From positions 1 through 64,000 of the forward strand of contig NZ_MTHB01000198.1 of NCBI RefSeq assembly GCF_002220365.1: DNA of 64,000 nucleotides, written 5' to 3'. The notes beneath the pieces are model-generated. The model did not search any database and was not told the origin of the DNA. It was given only the letters and a program-made list of their open reading frames with translations. How positions within the stretch are numbered: the stretch's first letter is position 1; every line of letters starts with the position of its first letter. The stretch comes from Caballeronia sordidicola. Lineage in GTDB: Bacteria; Pseudomonadota; Gammaproteobacteria; Burkholderiales; Burkholderiaceae. The position numbers and the translations under genes were made by a program. Positions 35,457 to 43,906 of the stretch are shown piece after piece.

Positions 35457-36638
35457 TTAGCGCCAGGCGCTGCCGACTTGAACGTAGAACGCGTTTTGGC
35501 CGGGGCCACGTGCAACATCGATACCCATCGTCAAACCGAGCTTGCGGGCGATCAGGTAGCGAAAACCCGTTCCGAAACCATAGGCGGTGGGCGCATCTGA
35601 GATTGAATGAAGGTTTCCATATGCTTTGCCGGCGCCTCCAAAACCAAGCACGTACCAGCGCGGCGCCACATTCCACCTGAGTTCGACTTCGCTCGTCAGT
35701 TGATTGCGGTCTTGATACTTCGCGTCAGACACGCCGCGTAGCGAGACGTAAGGCTGTGCAAAAAATGGGATATTGCCCTGCGAAAATCCCGTGTCGGCGC
35801 GCATCCCGAGAACCCATGACGGAGCGAGCGGAATCCAGTGGTAGCCCTTCGCGGTTTCCATCTGGAAATTTGAAGAGCTGCCTAATCCACCTCTCGCGAT
35901 TTCCGCTTCAAACTCGGCATAGGTTCCTTTGCCGGGGAAAAAGAAATTGTCGCGAGTGTCGTAGTCGACGACCACGCCGCCCTTCGCGACGCGTTGCTCG
36001 TTCTTGAAATCAAGCAATCCGTTTGGAAGAATGGGGCCGAAGCGCGTGTTCGAGTCCAGGAACGTGTAGCGAGGGCCGACGTACCACGGACTATCGTCCA
36101 ATCGGAACAAAACTTGCTGAACGACACCAACACCACTTAGCTGATACGCGTGCGATCCGCCTTGCGCCCCGTAGTAATTCAAATGCAGGTTGATCTTTCC
36201 CACAATGCCAAGATAGCGAATCCGGTCGTCGTCCCAAGTGTGGAAGTGCATCAGCCCGACACCCCAGCTATGCGTGCCCGTCGCGAAGCCGCCCAAGCCC
36301 GTGATGTTGGGAGGCGCTGAACTCTTGACCTCGCTCTGAGGGGCATCCGGATCGTGCTTGGGCATGGTGAAGTAAAGGAGGCCAAGGCCGAGCCCATACC
36401 CAACCGCAGGTTCCGTGACAATAGTGGGTACCGGCAGGACTCCACGATGAGAGAGCAACATATCGCTCAAGTCGAACATACCGTCTTCAGCGTCCGTGAA
36501 TTTTCCTTCGGCAGACGCCACGCCGGTGAATGAAGCAGTCAGCACAAGGCAGCCCAGTAACGGCATTATCCTTTGTCGTAGCCCAAGGACAGCGCTCGAA
36601 TCTCGCTTGCATAATTTCATCGACACAAATCCCATCAT
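35457..36638 (-). CDS. BamA/TamA-type outer membrane barrel protein without POTRA domains
   Basis: The 393-residue protein has an N-terminal signal region (cleavage near GVASA-EGK) and then a barrel with the surface-antigen-like pattern: VVVDYDTRDNFFFPGKGTYAEFE is the family hallmark, and TYGFGTGFRYLIARKLGLTMGIDVARG is a closing part. No POTRA domains precede the barrel. Function is unknown; such short members are often next to lipases or other barrels. Start ATG 36638 is used; ATG 36620 is an alternative. It is upstream in the same operon as the MipA-like gene. Confidence 0.75.
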   Translation of the reverse strand: MMGFVSMKLCKRDSSAVLGLRQRIMPLLGCLVLTASFTGVASAEGKFTDAEDGMFDLSDMLLSHRGVLPVPTIVTEPAVGYGLGLGLLYFTMPKHDPDAPQSEVKSSAPPNITGLGGFATGTHSWGVGLMHFHTWDDDRIRYLGIVGKINLHLNYYGAQGGSHAYQLSGVGVVQQVLFRLDDSPWYVGPRYTFLDSNTRFGPILPNGLLDFKNEQRVAKGGVVVDYDTRDNFFFPGKGTYAEFEAEIARGGLGSSSNFQMETAKGYHWIPLAPSWVLGMRADTGFSQGNIPFFAQPYVSLRGVSDAKYQDRNQLTSEVELRWNVAPRWYVLGFGGAGKAYGNLHSISDAPTAYGFGTGFRYLIARKLGLTMGIDVARGPGQNAFYVQVGSAWR

Positions 36639-36965
36639 GCAAGGTTTAGTTCATCGCTCGCAAGCGAATGCAATCTATCGACGCCGTGGCTTAAAAGCTT
36701 CGGTGTGCGTGCAAGTTTTCAGAGGCGGCGTCAGCGCTCGTTAATAATCTGGCAACTCGAGCCGATCGGGTCTTGCGGTTTGAATAGGGATTCTGCAAAA
36801 GTGGAAACAAGGTCGACCGATATCAGAAACTCAAACAGAACGCAATCTCGGTTCGAGGAGCGACTAATCCCCCCCCAAGCGAACACATTTGATAACCGCG
36901 AATCAGGGAAAGACGGAGCAGTCGAGCATCGATTGGACTTAACGTTCTCCGCCTGCATTCAGTCT
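36639..36965. other. Intergenic stretch without recognisable gene
   Basis: About 330 bases between the barrel gene and a LysR relic. It should hold the barrel operon promoter; no gene seen. Confidence 0.45.
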
Positions 36966-37609
36966 CTAGCTCGGCTTGGATGTTCGCTTGTGCCAGATGC
37001 CCAGTTGGCTTGCCGGCGAAAGCGCCCGCGGATCCAGGAGATTTGCATTGAAGTCGCAGCATTTTTGCGCCAGTTGCGCGACCTGATTGCTCAGCGAATA
37101 GGCATGCTCTGCTCTGTGGAGTGCCACGTAGTGGACAGGCGGGAGAGCGGGCTTCGTTTTGATAATCTTCAGGATACCTGCCGTGACCATGTAGTTAAGA
37201 CATGTCTTCGGCAGGTAACTCACGCCCATTCCTGAGACGGTCAGCCCAATTTGAGCGACCAGATTGTTTGCTACAAGAATCTTCGCCGTGCTCACCCCGT
37301 TCTCGGACAAAAACTGCGAGTAAGTCAGCCCGGCCCAGAGAGATTTCCCTGCAGAAGCAACGGGAGCTGGGCAATGTCTGCGATTGGTATCGTCGCTTTG
37401 CCGGAATCAAGCGAGGGCTAACACATCCATGCGTTTTCCACGGTGCCGGCCGGGATGCTGGTAAACCGCTCGCTCGCTGCAGCCTGAGGAACAATGATCA
37501 GGTCTACGGTATCGGTTGCGAGCCGGTCCCTCAGCGTGGCGCTCAACTCGACCTCGGCCTCGATAATGACCTTTGGACAGGTTCCCTTAATACATAAACA
37601 ACGCCCCAC
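36966..37609 (-). pseudogene. LysR-family regulator relic (substrate-binding domain only)
   Basis: Three frames on the minus strand assemble the effector-binding half of a LysR protein: VIIEAEVELSATLRDRLATD with VDLIIVPQAAASERF (37418-37609), a middle piece, then FLSENGVSTAKILVANNL and VSGMGVSYLPKTCLNYMV (36966-37310). The helix-turn-helix half is gone and at least two frameshifts are needed to join the parts. It lies between the SDR gene at 37624 and the barrel genes, and probably regulated a neighbour before decay. Confidence 0.78.
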
Positions 37610-37623
37610 CCCAGATGCTGCCT

Positions 37624-38382
37624 TCAGCCTCGGCCCACGAAAGGCATATGACTAGCCATGACCGTCATGAACAGGACGTTTGCGTCCAGTGACAAGCTAT
37701 CCATGTACAGGATTGCCTTGACCACATTATCCATCGACATGCGTGGCTCTACCTTGATCGAACCATCGGCCTGGAGCGTCCCTTTTGCCATCAGCTCGCT
37801 CATGTCAGTCACGACATTGCCGATATCTATCTGGCCACAGGCAATGTTGTAAGGACGGCCGTCCAAAGAGGTCGCCTTGGTCAAGCCGGTGATTGCGTGT
37901 TTGGTGGCGGTGTAGGGTGCAGCCTTTGGCCGCGGTGCATGCGCTGAGATTGAGCCGTTATTGATGATTCGGCCGCCCCGTGGCTGCTGTTTCTTCATCA
38001 TCCGGAAGGCGCCTTGCGTGCACAGAAAGGCACCGGTCAGATTAACGTTGACGGCCTGAACCCACTGTTCATAGGTGATGTCTTCCAGCGAATTTTGCGG
38101 CGTGAACGTACCGGCGTTATTGAACAACAGATCCAGACGGTCGAACTTTTCTTCAAGCTGAGTGAACAGGCGATTGACCGACTCGAGGTTGGCAATATCG
38201 CAGGGTATCGCATGGGCATTAACCGCATGTGAGCCAGCCATACTCGCGGTTTCAGTCAACGCACGCTCGTTTCGTCCCGCCAGCACAACGGTGTAGCCTT
38301 CACCTAGTAAGCCTAACGCCACGCCACGCCCGATTCCTGATCCTGCGCCCGTGATCAAGGCAATTTTCCCTTCCATTGTCAC
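37624..38382 (-). CDS. Short-chain dehydrogenase/reductase (SDR), possible sugar-acid enzyme
   Basis: The 252-residue classical SDR has [34 protein letters not shown] (catalytic Ser) and [10 protein letters not shown] (YxxxK), with [10 protein letters not shown] following. It uses NAD(P)H. Sixteen bases upstream lies a GTTACCGGTAAC palindrome like those of gluconate-type LacI repressors, and a LacI gene and relics of a transporter and an IlvD/Edd dehydratase lie next to it, so a role in sugar-acid breakdown is likely but inferred. Confidence 0.85.
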   Translation of the reverse strand: MTMEGKIALITGAGSGIGRGVALGLLGEGYTVVLAGRNERALTETASMAGSHAVNAHAIPCDIANLESVNRLFTQLEEKFDRLDLLFNNAGTFTPQNSLEDITYEQWVQAVNVNLTGAFLCTQGAFRMMKKQQPRGGRIINNGSISAHAPRPKAAPYTATKHAITGLTKATSLDGRPYNIACGQIDIGNVVTDMSELMAKGTLQADGSIKVEPRMSMDNVVKAILYMDSLSLDANVLFMTVMASHMPFVGRG

Positions 38383-38397
38383 CCCTCGCTATTCATG

Positions 38398-38409
38398 GTT
38401 ACCGGTAAC
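38398..38409. promoter_or_regulatory. GntR/LacI-type operator palindrome GTTACCGGTAAC
   Basis: A perfect 12-base palindrome 16 bases before the SDR start codon. The sequence is close to the TGTTACCGGTAACA pattern known for LacI-family gluconate repressors. The LacI gene at 39441 is the natural candidate binder. Confidence 0.6.
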
Positions 38410-38549
38410 TAATCAACTGACTTTAGCATGAAGAGACAAGCATGCACAAGGCGGTCCGATTGATAGTAACCCGATATACAGCGGAATAAAAACGTCTTCG
38501 TCGAGGCCAGCGCCTGGCTGATTTTTAACGTACAGCATCGTTCAGTTCA

Positions 38550-39155
38550 GTCAAATCGCGCTGCCGCGTTTCGGTCGACAGGGACACGCCGATCAACGTG
38601 ACATATAAATTCCCATGACCTAAAACGCGCCGCCTGACAGTCCGACCAGGTACTTCCCCAGCAACGGCGCGATGCCACCCGACAGCACCGCACCCAACTC
38701 ACGCGTGAATCGACGCCAGAGTACCGGTAGCGATTGCCGAAGAGTTCCGAGAAGTGTGAGCACAGCGCGCCCAGCATGTTGTTTGCCCCCAGCGCCAAGC
38801 GCAGCCGGATCCAGACCGCCGCGCCAATGAGTACGACGCTCGAAAGAAAAGGGATACGCCATGCCCATGCAAGGATGGCCTGCTCTCCCAGCACATGCTA
38901 CATGACGCTGAAGGTGGCCGCGGCGAGGCCGAGGCCCGCAAAGATGCCCACGAACGGCAATGCTGCGAAGAAACCGCGTTGCCGCACAGGGGCGACTTCC
39001 AATATCAGCGTCGATGCCCCCGCTTGCTCCGCGCCCGCACCGAATCCTTGCAGCAGTCGCAGCAGCACGAGCGCTACTGCGCCGACGGTTCCGCTGGGCA
39101 AAAAGCCGACCAACGTCGTGGAGGTGCCCAAGATGTGTCGCCGGAAGCGGCCGTG
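38550..39155 (-). pseudogene. MHS/MFS transporter relic
   Basis: The minus strand still reads MFS metabolite-symporter pieces: HGRFRRHILGTSTTLVGFLP, LLRLLQGFGAGAEQAGAS and LAWAWRIPFLSS. An in-frame TAG interrupts it near 38898, an internal segment after RLALGANN is missing, and the later HFSELFGNRYRYSGV and ELGAVLSGGIAPLLGKYLV lie in shifted frames. The N-terminal helices are absent and the piece is cut off at about 39155, where a fragment of another gene begins on the opposite strand. Confidence 0.78.
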
Positions 39156-39416
39156 GGTGGCGGACTTGCGTTGCTCGTATCGGGCGGCAAGATCCGCATC
39201 GACCTGAAGTCGCGCAAGGTCGACCTCATGATCCCCGATGCCGAACTCGCGCAACGTCGCGCGCTCTGGAGGCCACCTGTGCTGAAGAACATGAAACCGT
39301 GGGAAGAGATCTACCGGATCATGGTCGGGCAGCAAGGCAGTGGCGCGTGCCTGGAACCGGCAACGCTGTATCTCAACATTATCGAAACGAAGGGTGAGTC
39401 ACGCCACAGCCATTAA
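39156..39416 (+). pseudogene. IlvD/Edd-family dehydratase C-terminal relic
   Basis: The last about 86 codons resemble the C-terminus of dihydroxy-acid/sugar-acid dehydratases: GGLALLVSGGKIRIDLKSRK (DNA reading runs on from an unrelated frame), DLMIPDAELAQRRALW and QQGSGACLEPATLYLNIIET. The iron-sulfur-cluster part (about 480 residues) is missing. It abuts the transporter relic on the other strand, so the junction at about 39155 is a rearrangement point. Intact relatives dehydrate sugar acids, consistent with the LacI gene next door. Confidence 0.72.
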
Positions 39417-39440
39417 TGTGAGCGGGCACCGCGCGAGTCG

Positions 39441-40550
39441 CTATGTGCTCTCGCGCGGCACCACTTCGTAGTGAATCTTGATGACCGTCGGTAGCGGCTT
39501 TCGCTTCGTTGCCACGACGGTTTTCGTCCCTCGGGTCTTGTCCGGTTTGCCCTCGCCTTCGGCCTCATGAAGCGCTGCGAGAAGCGATTCGCCGGTGGCG
39601 CGGCCAATGCCATAGGCATCGACGGAAACAGTCGTGATCGTCGGATAACAGTGCCTGGACACTTCGAAGTCGCCGAACCCCGCCACCGCGATATCGCCCG
39701 GCACCGACAAGCCGAGCCGATGGCACGCCATGACCGCGCCGAACGCGTGGATGTCGCTGGCGCACATTACGGCGTCGGTGTCGGGCCAGCGATCGAGCAA
39801 CTGCTGCAGCGCGGCCGCCCCATGAGCCATGGCGACGCCGTGCGCCATGGTCGTCGTCCAGGCGCTTTTCGTGATGTCGCGCGGTTCGCAGCCTGCCGCC
39901 CGGACTTCCTTGAGATATCCGCGCCGGCGGTCGATACCGCGCCGGTCGAGCTTCGATGCACTGCTCACGAAAGCAATACGCTCATAACCACGCTCGTAAA
40001 GATGGCGGACCATGGCACGGGACGCTTCCGCATTCGAGAAGCCGACAACACGGTCGATAGGATTTGCCGGCATATCCCATGTCTCGATGACGGGAACGCG
40101 CGCGCGCGCCAGCAACGAATGCGTCTCGGCCGTGTGGTGACTTCCGGTTAATACGATGCAACGCGGTTGATATCGAAGCAGCGCCCTGACAAGTTCTTCC
40201 TCGCGCGGCAGGTCATAGTCCGTATTCGCCAGCAGCATTTGCATGCCCGCGGGTTCGATTACGTCGTTAATGCCGCGAACGGTATCGGAGAAATTCGAGC
40301 TTGACAGCGACGGCACAAGGACCGCGACGAACGATGAACGTCCTGACGACAGGGCGCCGGCAGCCGCGTCCGCGACATAGCCCATTTCATTGACCACGCT
40401 CAGTACGCGTTCACGGGTGGCCAAGCTCACGGGCCTGCCGGCGAGCACGCGCGACACTGTCATTTTGGAAACTCCGGCGATACGCGCCACGTCGGCCATG
40501 CGGGGGGGCGCGGAAGTCGAAAGCTTGTCGTCGGACATCGTCTTCTTCAT
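39441..40550 (-). CDS. LacI-family transcriptional regulator (gluconate-repressor-like)
   Basis: The 369-residue protein has a LacI helix-turn-helix and hinge (MADVARIAGVSKMTVSRVLA, residues about 18-37) followed by a periplasmic-binding-like effector domain with the GSHHTAETHSLL, VIETWDMPANPIDRVVGFSN pattern seen in gluconate-type repressors. A short Lys/Arg/Thr-rich tail ends it. Start 40550 or the ATG at 40538. It probably represses the SDR gene through the GTTACCGGTAAC site and once controlled the now-decayed transporter and dehydratase. Confidence 0.85.
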   Translation of the reverse strand: MKKTMSDDKLSTSAPPRMADVARIAGVSKMTVSRVLAGRPVSLATRERVLSVVNEMGYVADAAAGALSSGRSSFVAVLVPSLSSSNFSDTVRGINDVIEPAGMQMLLANTDYDLPREEELVRALLRYQPRCIVLTGSHHTAETHSLLARARVPVIETWDMPANPIDRVVGFSNAEASRAMVRHLYERGYERIAFVSSASKLDRRGIDRRRGYLKEVRAAGCEPRDITKSAWTTTMAHGVAMAHGAAALQQLLDRWPDTDAVMCASDIHAFGAVMACHRLGLSVPGDIAVAGFGDFEVSRHCYPTITTVSVDAYGIGRATGESLLAALHEAEGEGKPDKTRGTKTVVATKRKPLPTVIKIHYEVVPREST

Positions 40551-40872
40551 TAACTTGGTGCGCCAATGATACTGGATGACGATTCCAGGCTAGAAGTCCA
40601 TCACGTAAAAACTGACCTCAACGAACCTGTTTCCATCGAGCCATCCAGGCTTAATTTCAATTTACTCAGAAATTTCAAACTCCGCACTCAGTGGCAGGCG
40701 GTTGCGCAATCGTGACGTCTTGTGGCCGGCTGCGGACCGTAACTGCGTGTTACCAATTTCGCAAGCCGCTTTCACTTGTGAGCACGACTCGCACATAGAC
40801 TCCAGCGACTGGACGGCATCTGAGTCCGATGCATCTTGGCATGGTCACCGCCTCATCACATTGGAGAGACCA
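40551..40872. other. Intergenic stretch without recognisable gene
   Basis: About 320 bases between the LacI gene and a small forward gene. Nothing recognisable. Confidence 0.45.
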
Positions 40873-41121
40873 ATGCTACGAATCCGTAGCCTTCGAGTGA
40901 CCGCGCAGTTGGCAGACACCGAGATGTGCGCCGAGTACTGCGCTCAGACCGGCCGTCTTCGCATCCTTAAAGACGGCGTCCCACTGCGCGAATGGTTTCC
41001 GCCCAACTCGTGGATTGCCATTGCGTCGGTCGCTGGCGCGCGCAATTGGGGAACGCGGCCCGATTCGAATGAGCTTCGCGCGTTGCTGCAAAGCCAGATG
41101 TCGCTGCTGCATATCGGCTAG
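40873..41121 (+). CDS. Small hypothetical protein
   Basis: The 82-residue frame from ATG 40873 (MLRIRSLRVTAQLADTEMCA...) has GGAGAG six bases upstream, which supports it over the longer frame from 40702. It has no signal peptide, no membrane helix and no motif I recognise. It ends 131 bases before the convergent HU gene; a stable hairpin separates them. Confidence 0.5.
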   Translation: MLRIRSLRVTAQLADTEMCAEYCAQTGRLRILKDGVPLREWFPPNSWIAIASVAGARNWGTRPDSNELRALLQSQMSLLHIG

Positions 41122-41198
41122 TCGTCGCGGGCGTCTGGGTATGGCATTTTGCCATCCCATTGCTGCGCCGACGTTGTCGACAACGACGATGAATGGAA

Positions 41199-41231
41199 AA
41201 CGCCCCTCGGATTTTCATCGCGAGGGGCGTT
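41199..41231 (-). terminator. Rho-independent terminator of the HU gene
   Basis: AACGCCCCTCG/CGAGGGGCGTT arms flank an 11-base loop, and on the minus strand the hairpin runs into TTTT. It lies 22 bases after the HU stop codon. Confidence 0.85.
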
Positions 41232-41252
41232 ATCACCTGAGAACGGTTTCGC

Positions 41253-41729
41253 TTACAGCGCTGCGTCCTTCAGTTTCTTCAGCGGGCGAACCTTGAGGCG
41301 CACCGAAGCTGGCTTCGCAGCAAACCATTTGTCTTCACCCGAGAACGGGTCCTTGCCGAAGCGCTTCTTCTTGGCCGGTACGTCCTGTGCGACAACTTTC
41401 AGCAGACCCGGTAGCGTAAACTCCTTCGCGCCCTTCTTGTGAACCGATGCCAGCACGGTTTCTTCCAGCGCCGCCATCAACGCCTTCGCCGCCTTGAGCT
41501 CCACGCCTGAGCGCTCGGCCAGGTAAACGGTCAACGATGCCTTCGTGAATGAATCCTTGATAGGTTTCAAGGGAGCGGCCGCAACGGACTTCTTCACCGC
41601 AGGTGCAACCGCTTTCTTCACGACTGGCGCAGCAGCTTTCTTGCTGGCAGGTGCTGCTTTCTTCGTAGCGGGTGCTACTGCTTTCTTCGCAACGGGAGTC
41701 GCAGCTTTCTTCGTAGTAGTTGTTGCCAT
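41253..41729 (-). CDS. HU-family DNA-binding protein with Ala/Lys-rich N-terminal tail
   Basis: The 158-residue protein has a basic, low-complexity N-terminal tail of about 60 residues built from repeated APAVKKA-like units, then an HU/IHF fold (DSFTKASLTVYLAERSGV ... ALEETVLASVHKKGAKEFTLPGLLKV). HU bends DNA and organises the nucleoid; the tail resembles histone H1-like tails seen in beta-proteobacterial and Deinococcus HU variants and may add non-specific DNA binding. ATG 41729 is the start. The tail DNA is repetitive (GCAGCTTTCTTC-type runs). Confidence 0.87.
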   Translation of the reverse strand: MATTTTKKAATPVAKKAVAPATKKAAPASKKAAAPVVKKAVAPAVKKSVAAAPLKPIKDSFTKASLTVYLAERSGVELKAAKALMAALEETVLASVHKKGAKEFTLPGLLKVVAQDVPAKKKRFGKDPFSGEDKWFAAKPASVRLKVRPLKKLKDAAL

Positions 41730-42224
41730 ATATTCCTCGCTTCTAGTCAAAGGTTGCCCAAGACCTTTGCCTTTGCGCCGTCACCGACTAACGCAAAGGT
41801 ACAAATCCTCGGGTTGGGCGCCAGCGTACCAATACCGACATGAAGAAGCAACGTCTGAGGCCATGAATTAAGGGGTTTTCGCACGAAAATCACGAAAATG
41901 GCGACACGTACCTCGCTTCATGCCTGCCGTTCCAATAAAACCTTTGCGCAATGTGGCTTGGAATGCGCTCAGAGACGGCCGAATCAAATAACAGAGATAC
42001 ATCTCGGACGGTCACTGCTTGGCGAAAAGCAGCGCCTCTTCTCACACGAAATCGACGTTATCGAGTGCACATAAGTGTCCGCGCAGAGACTCAAATTGCG
42101 AGAGACGTTCACCGGTCCTGCCGTAATTGTTCGTTGCAGCTGTGTTACCCGAAGACCTTATCAGCGCTTTCACACTCTCAAAGCTCGTGGCATAGTGCGG
42201 CCATGTCCCTTTAAGGAGAGCGCA
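41730..42224. other. Divergent region between HU and H-NS genes, no gene seen
   Basis: About 495 bases separating two divergently read nucleoid-protein genes. It should contain both promoters. I see no gene or structured RNA. Confidence 0.45.
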
Positions 42225-42953
42225 ATGCCATCCCTCGAACAAATCCAGGCGAAGATGAAAAAGCTGCAGGTCCAAGCCGATGCTTTGATTGCAAAAAAGG
42301 CGCAAACGGCGGTCGACCAAATCCGAAAGATCATGTTGGCGCACGGTCTGACTACTGAAGACATCGAGGCCAAAGCAAAGGCAAATCGCGAAGCGAAAGC
42401 GGCGAACGGGAGTGCTTCCAAGGTCAAAGCCAAGGCTACCGGTAGTCCAAAGGGCGCAACCCTGCCGAAATTTCAACACCCCAAGACCGGCGCGACTTGG
42501 ACGGGCCATGGTCGCGCGCCAGCCTGGATTGCTAACGTCAAGGACCGCAGCAAATTCCTGATTGAAACGGGTGCTGACGCTAGCCACGCAGCGACCGCCG
42601 GTACGGTGAGCAAGGCGAAGACCACCGTCAAGAAAGCCGCGGCAGTTGCCGGCGCTGTTGTTCACAAAGGGCAGCGTAAAGGGCCGCAGCCTGCGAAATA
42701 CCTCGACCCGAAGACGGGCGCGACATGGAGTGGACGCGGCCCGGCGCCTACGTGGCTTGCAGCTGCAAAAGACCGTTCAAAGTTCTTGATTGCCGCTGCC
42801 GACACGGTCGTCACTACGGGCAGCGCTACAGGAAACATTAGCAAACCAAAGTCTTCGGCTGTCAACGGTACGGTTGCAAAGCAGGCTGCGACCAAGAAGG
42901 GAGTGGCAAAGAAGGCAGCAGCAGAAAAGGCCGCTACAGTCGCTGAGTCGTAA
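42225..42953 (+). CDS. H-NS-family nucleoid protein with two tandem C-terminal domains
   Basis: The 242-residue protein has a short N-terminal coiled-coil-like oligomerisation part (MPSLEQIQAKMKKLQVQADA) and then two copies of the H-NS DNA-binding domain: FQHPKTGATWTGHGRAPAWI (about residues 82-101) and YLDPKTGATWSGRGPAPTWL (about 158-177). Each is followed by KDRSKFLI. A normal H-NS has one such domain and about 90-140 residues. A basic Ala/Lys-rich tail ends it. The start is ATG 42225 with AAGGAG eight bases upstream. It probably silences AT-rich foreign DNA. Confidence 0.85.
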   Translation: MPSLEQIQAKMKKLQVQADALIAKKAQTAVDQIRKIMLAHGLTTEDIEAKAKANREAKAANGSASKVKAKATGSPKGATLPKFQHPKTGATWTGHGRAPAWIANVKDRSKFLIETGADASHAATAGTVSKAKTTVKKAAAVAGAVVHKGQRKGPQPAKYLDPKTGATWSGRGPAPTWLAAAKDRSKFLIAAADTVVTTGSATGNISKPKSSAVNGTVAKQAATKKGVAKKAAAEKAATVAES

Positions 42954-43000
42954 GCGTTGCATGGTCACCGTCTAGACCACCGGTGCCAGAATTGCAAAAG

Positions 43001-43046
43001 TAGTTCCCTACCCACTTTATCAAATCAAATGGTAGGGACTATTTTG
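43001..43046 (+). terminator. Rho-independent terminator of the H-NS gene
   Basis: TAGTTCCCTACC and GGTAGGGACTA pair (one bulged T) around an 18-base loop, followed by TTTTG. It lies about 48 bases after the stop codon. Confidence 0.7.
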
Positions 43047-43134
43047 TCAACAGTAGAAAAACGGGTAGCACACGCAGAGGCAAGCGCTGCTACCCGTGAT
43101 CTGGGCGGGCGCCAGTGCGTCGGCGCACGTGAGC

Positions 43135-43590
43135 GCAGACGCGTTGGGGAGATCATTGCCGCCATCAATGCAGGCGGGTTCGACGCGATCTATCTCGACC
43201 TGCGCGGCGCGATGGTGACCGAACAGCACGACGACGCCGAAGGCGAATTCCCGAACGCGTGCGCCGGAGTGTCGGCAATCGCATACCGGTGGTCGTCTCA
43301 CGGGATCTTCATGCGAACGTCACCCCGCACATGTTCAAGCATGCCAACGCCCTCGTGGCATACCGGACCCATCCTCACGTCGACATGGCGTGTACCAGCG
43401 AACGTGCTGCGCTGATTCTCGAAGAACGGGTGTCGCAAGGGCACCCGTTGCACTGTGCGGTTCGTCGCGTGCCGTTTTTAATTCCGGTGATTCGAACACA
43501 ATGTGCATGGTGCGCGCGCTCTTGCGCATCGAACCTGAACGGATGAAGATCCTCGTGAACAAGGGCTCGGTTCCGCGGCCTATATCAACG
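43135..43590 (+). pseudogene. M81-family metallopeptidase (MlrC-like) relic
   Basis: Three frames carry fragments of an MlrC-like protein: EIIAAINAGGFDAIYLDLRG with AMVTEQHDDAEGE; after a frameshift near 43250, SVGNRIPVVVSRDLHANVTP and HMFKHANALVAYRTHPHVDM (metal-binding Asp/His); then, after a large deletion and another shift, RIEPERMKILVNKGSV from the C-terminal part. The parent family (about 490 residues) is linked to microcystin and amide breakdown. It cannot make a working enzyme. Confidence 0.78.
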
Positions 43591-43906
43591 CCTGTTCTGC
43601 CAGCGCTGTGCCATTGGGTAGGAAAAGATGATTCTGTCGCGGTGAGGAAAATCGGAAAAAGTCGATACGATACGGATAAAAATGCTTATTTTGCAAGATC
43701 CTGGAACCGTTCGGCGACTGAATGATGCCATCGGCATTCGCTCTTCATCTCCCCTTTCGCTACCATGTGCATGAGTTCGATACCGCCTAAAATGATGCGG
43801 GCGCAACGAAAGCGCTTAAATCCTAGCCTTGGCATTGCGCCAAGGTGCTGGGGCGCCGGGATGCGCTTTTGTTCGAACTTCATATCCAACAACAACTACT
43901 CCCCCC
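43591..43906. other. Intergenic stretch without recognisable gene
   Basis: About 315 bases between the M81 relic and the end of glmS. No gene recognised. Confidence 0.45.
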
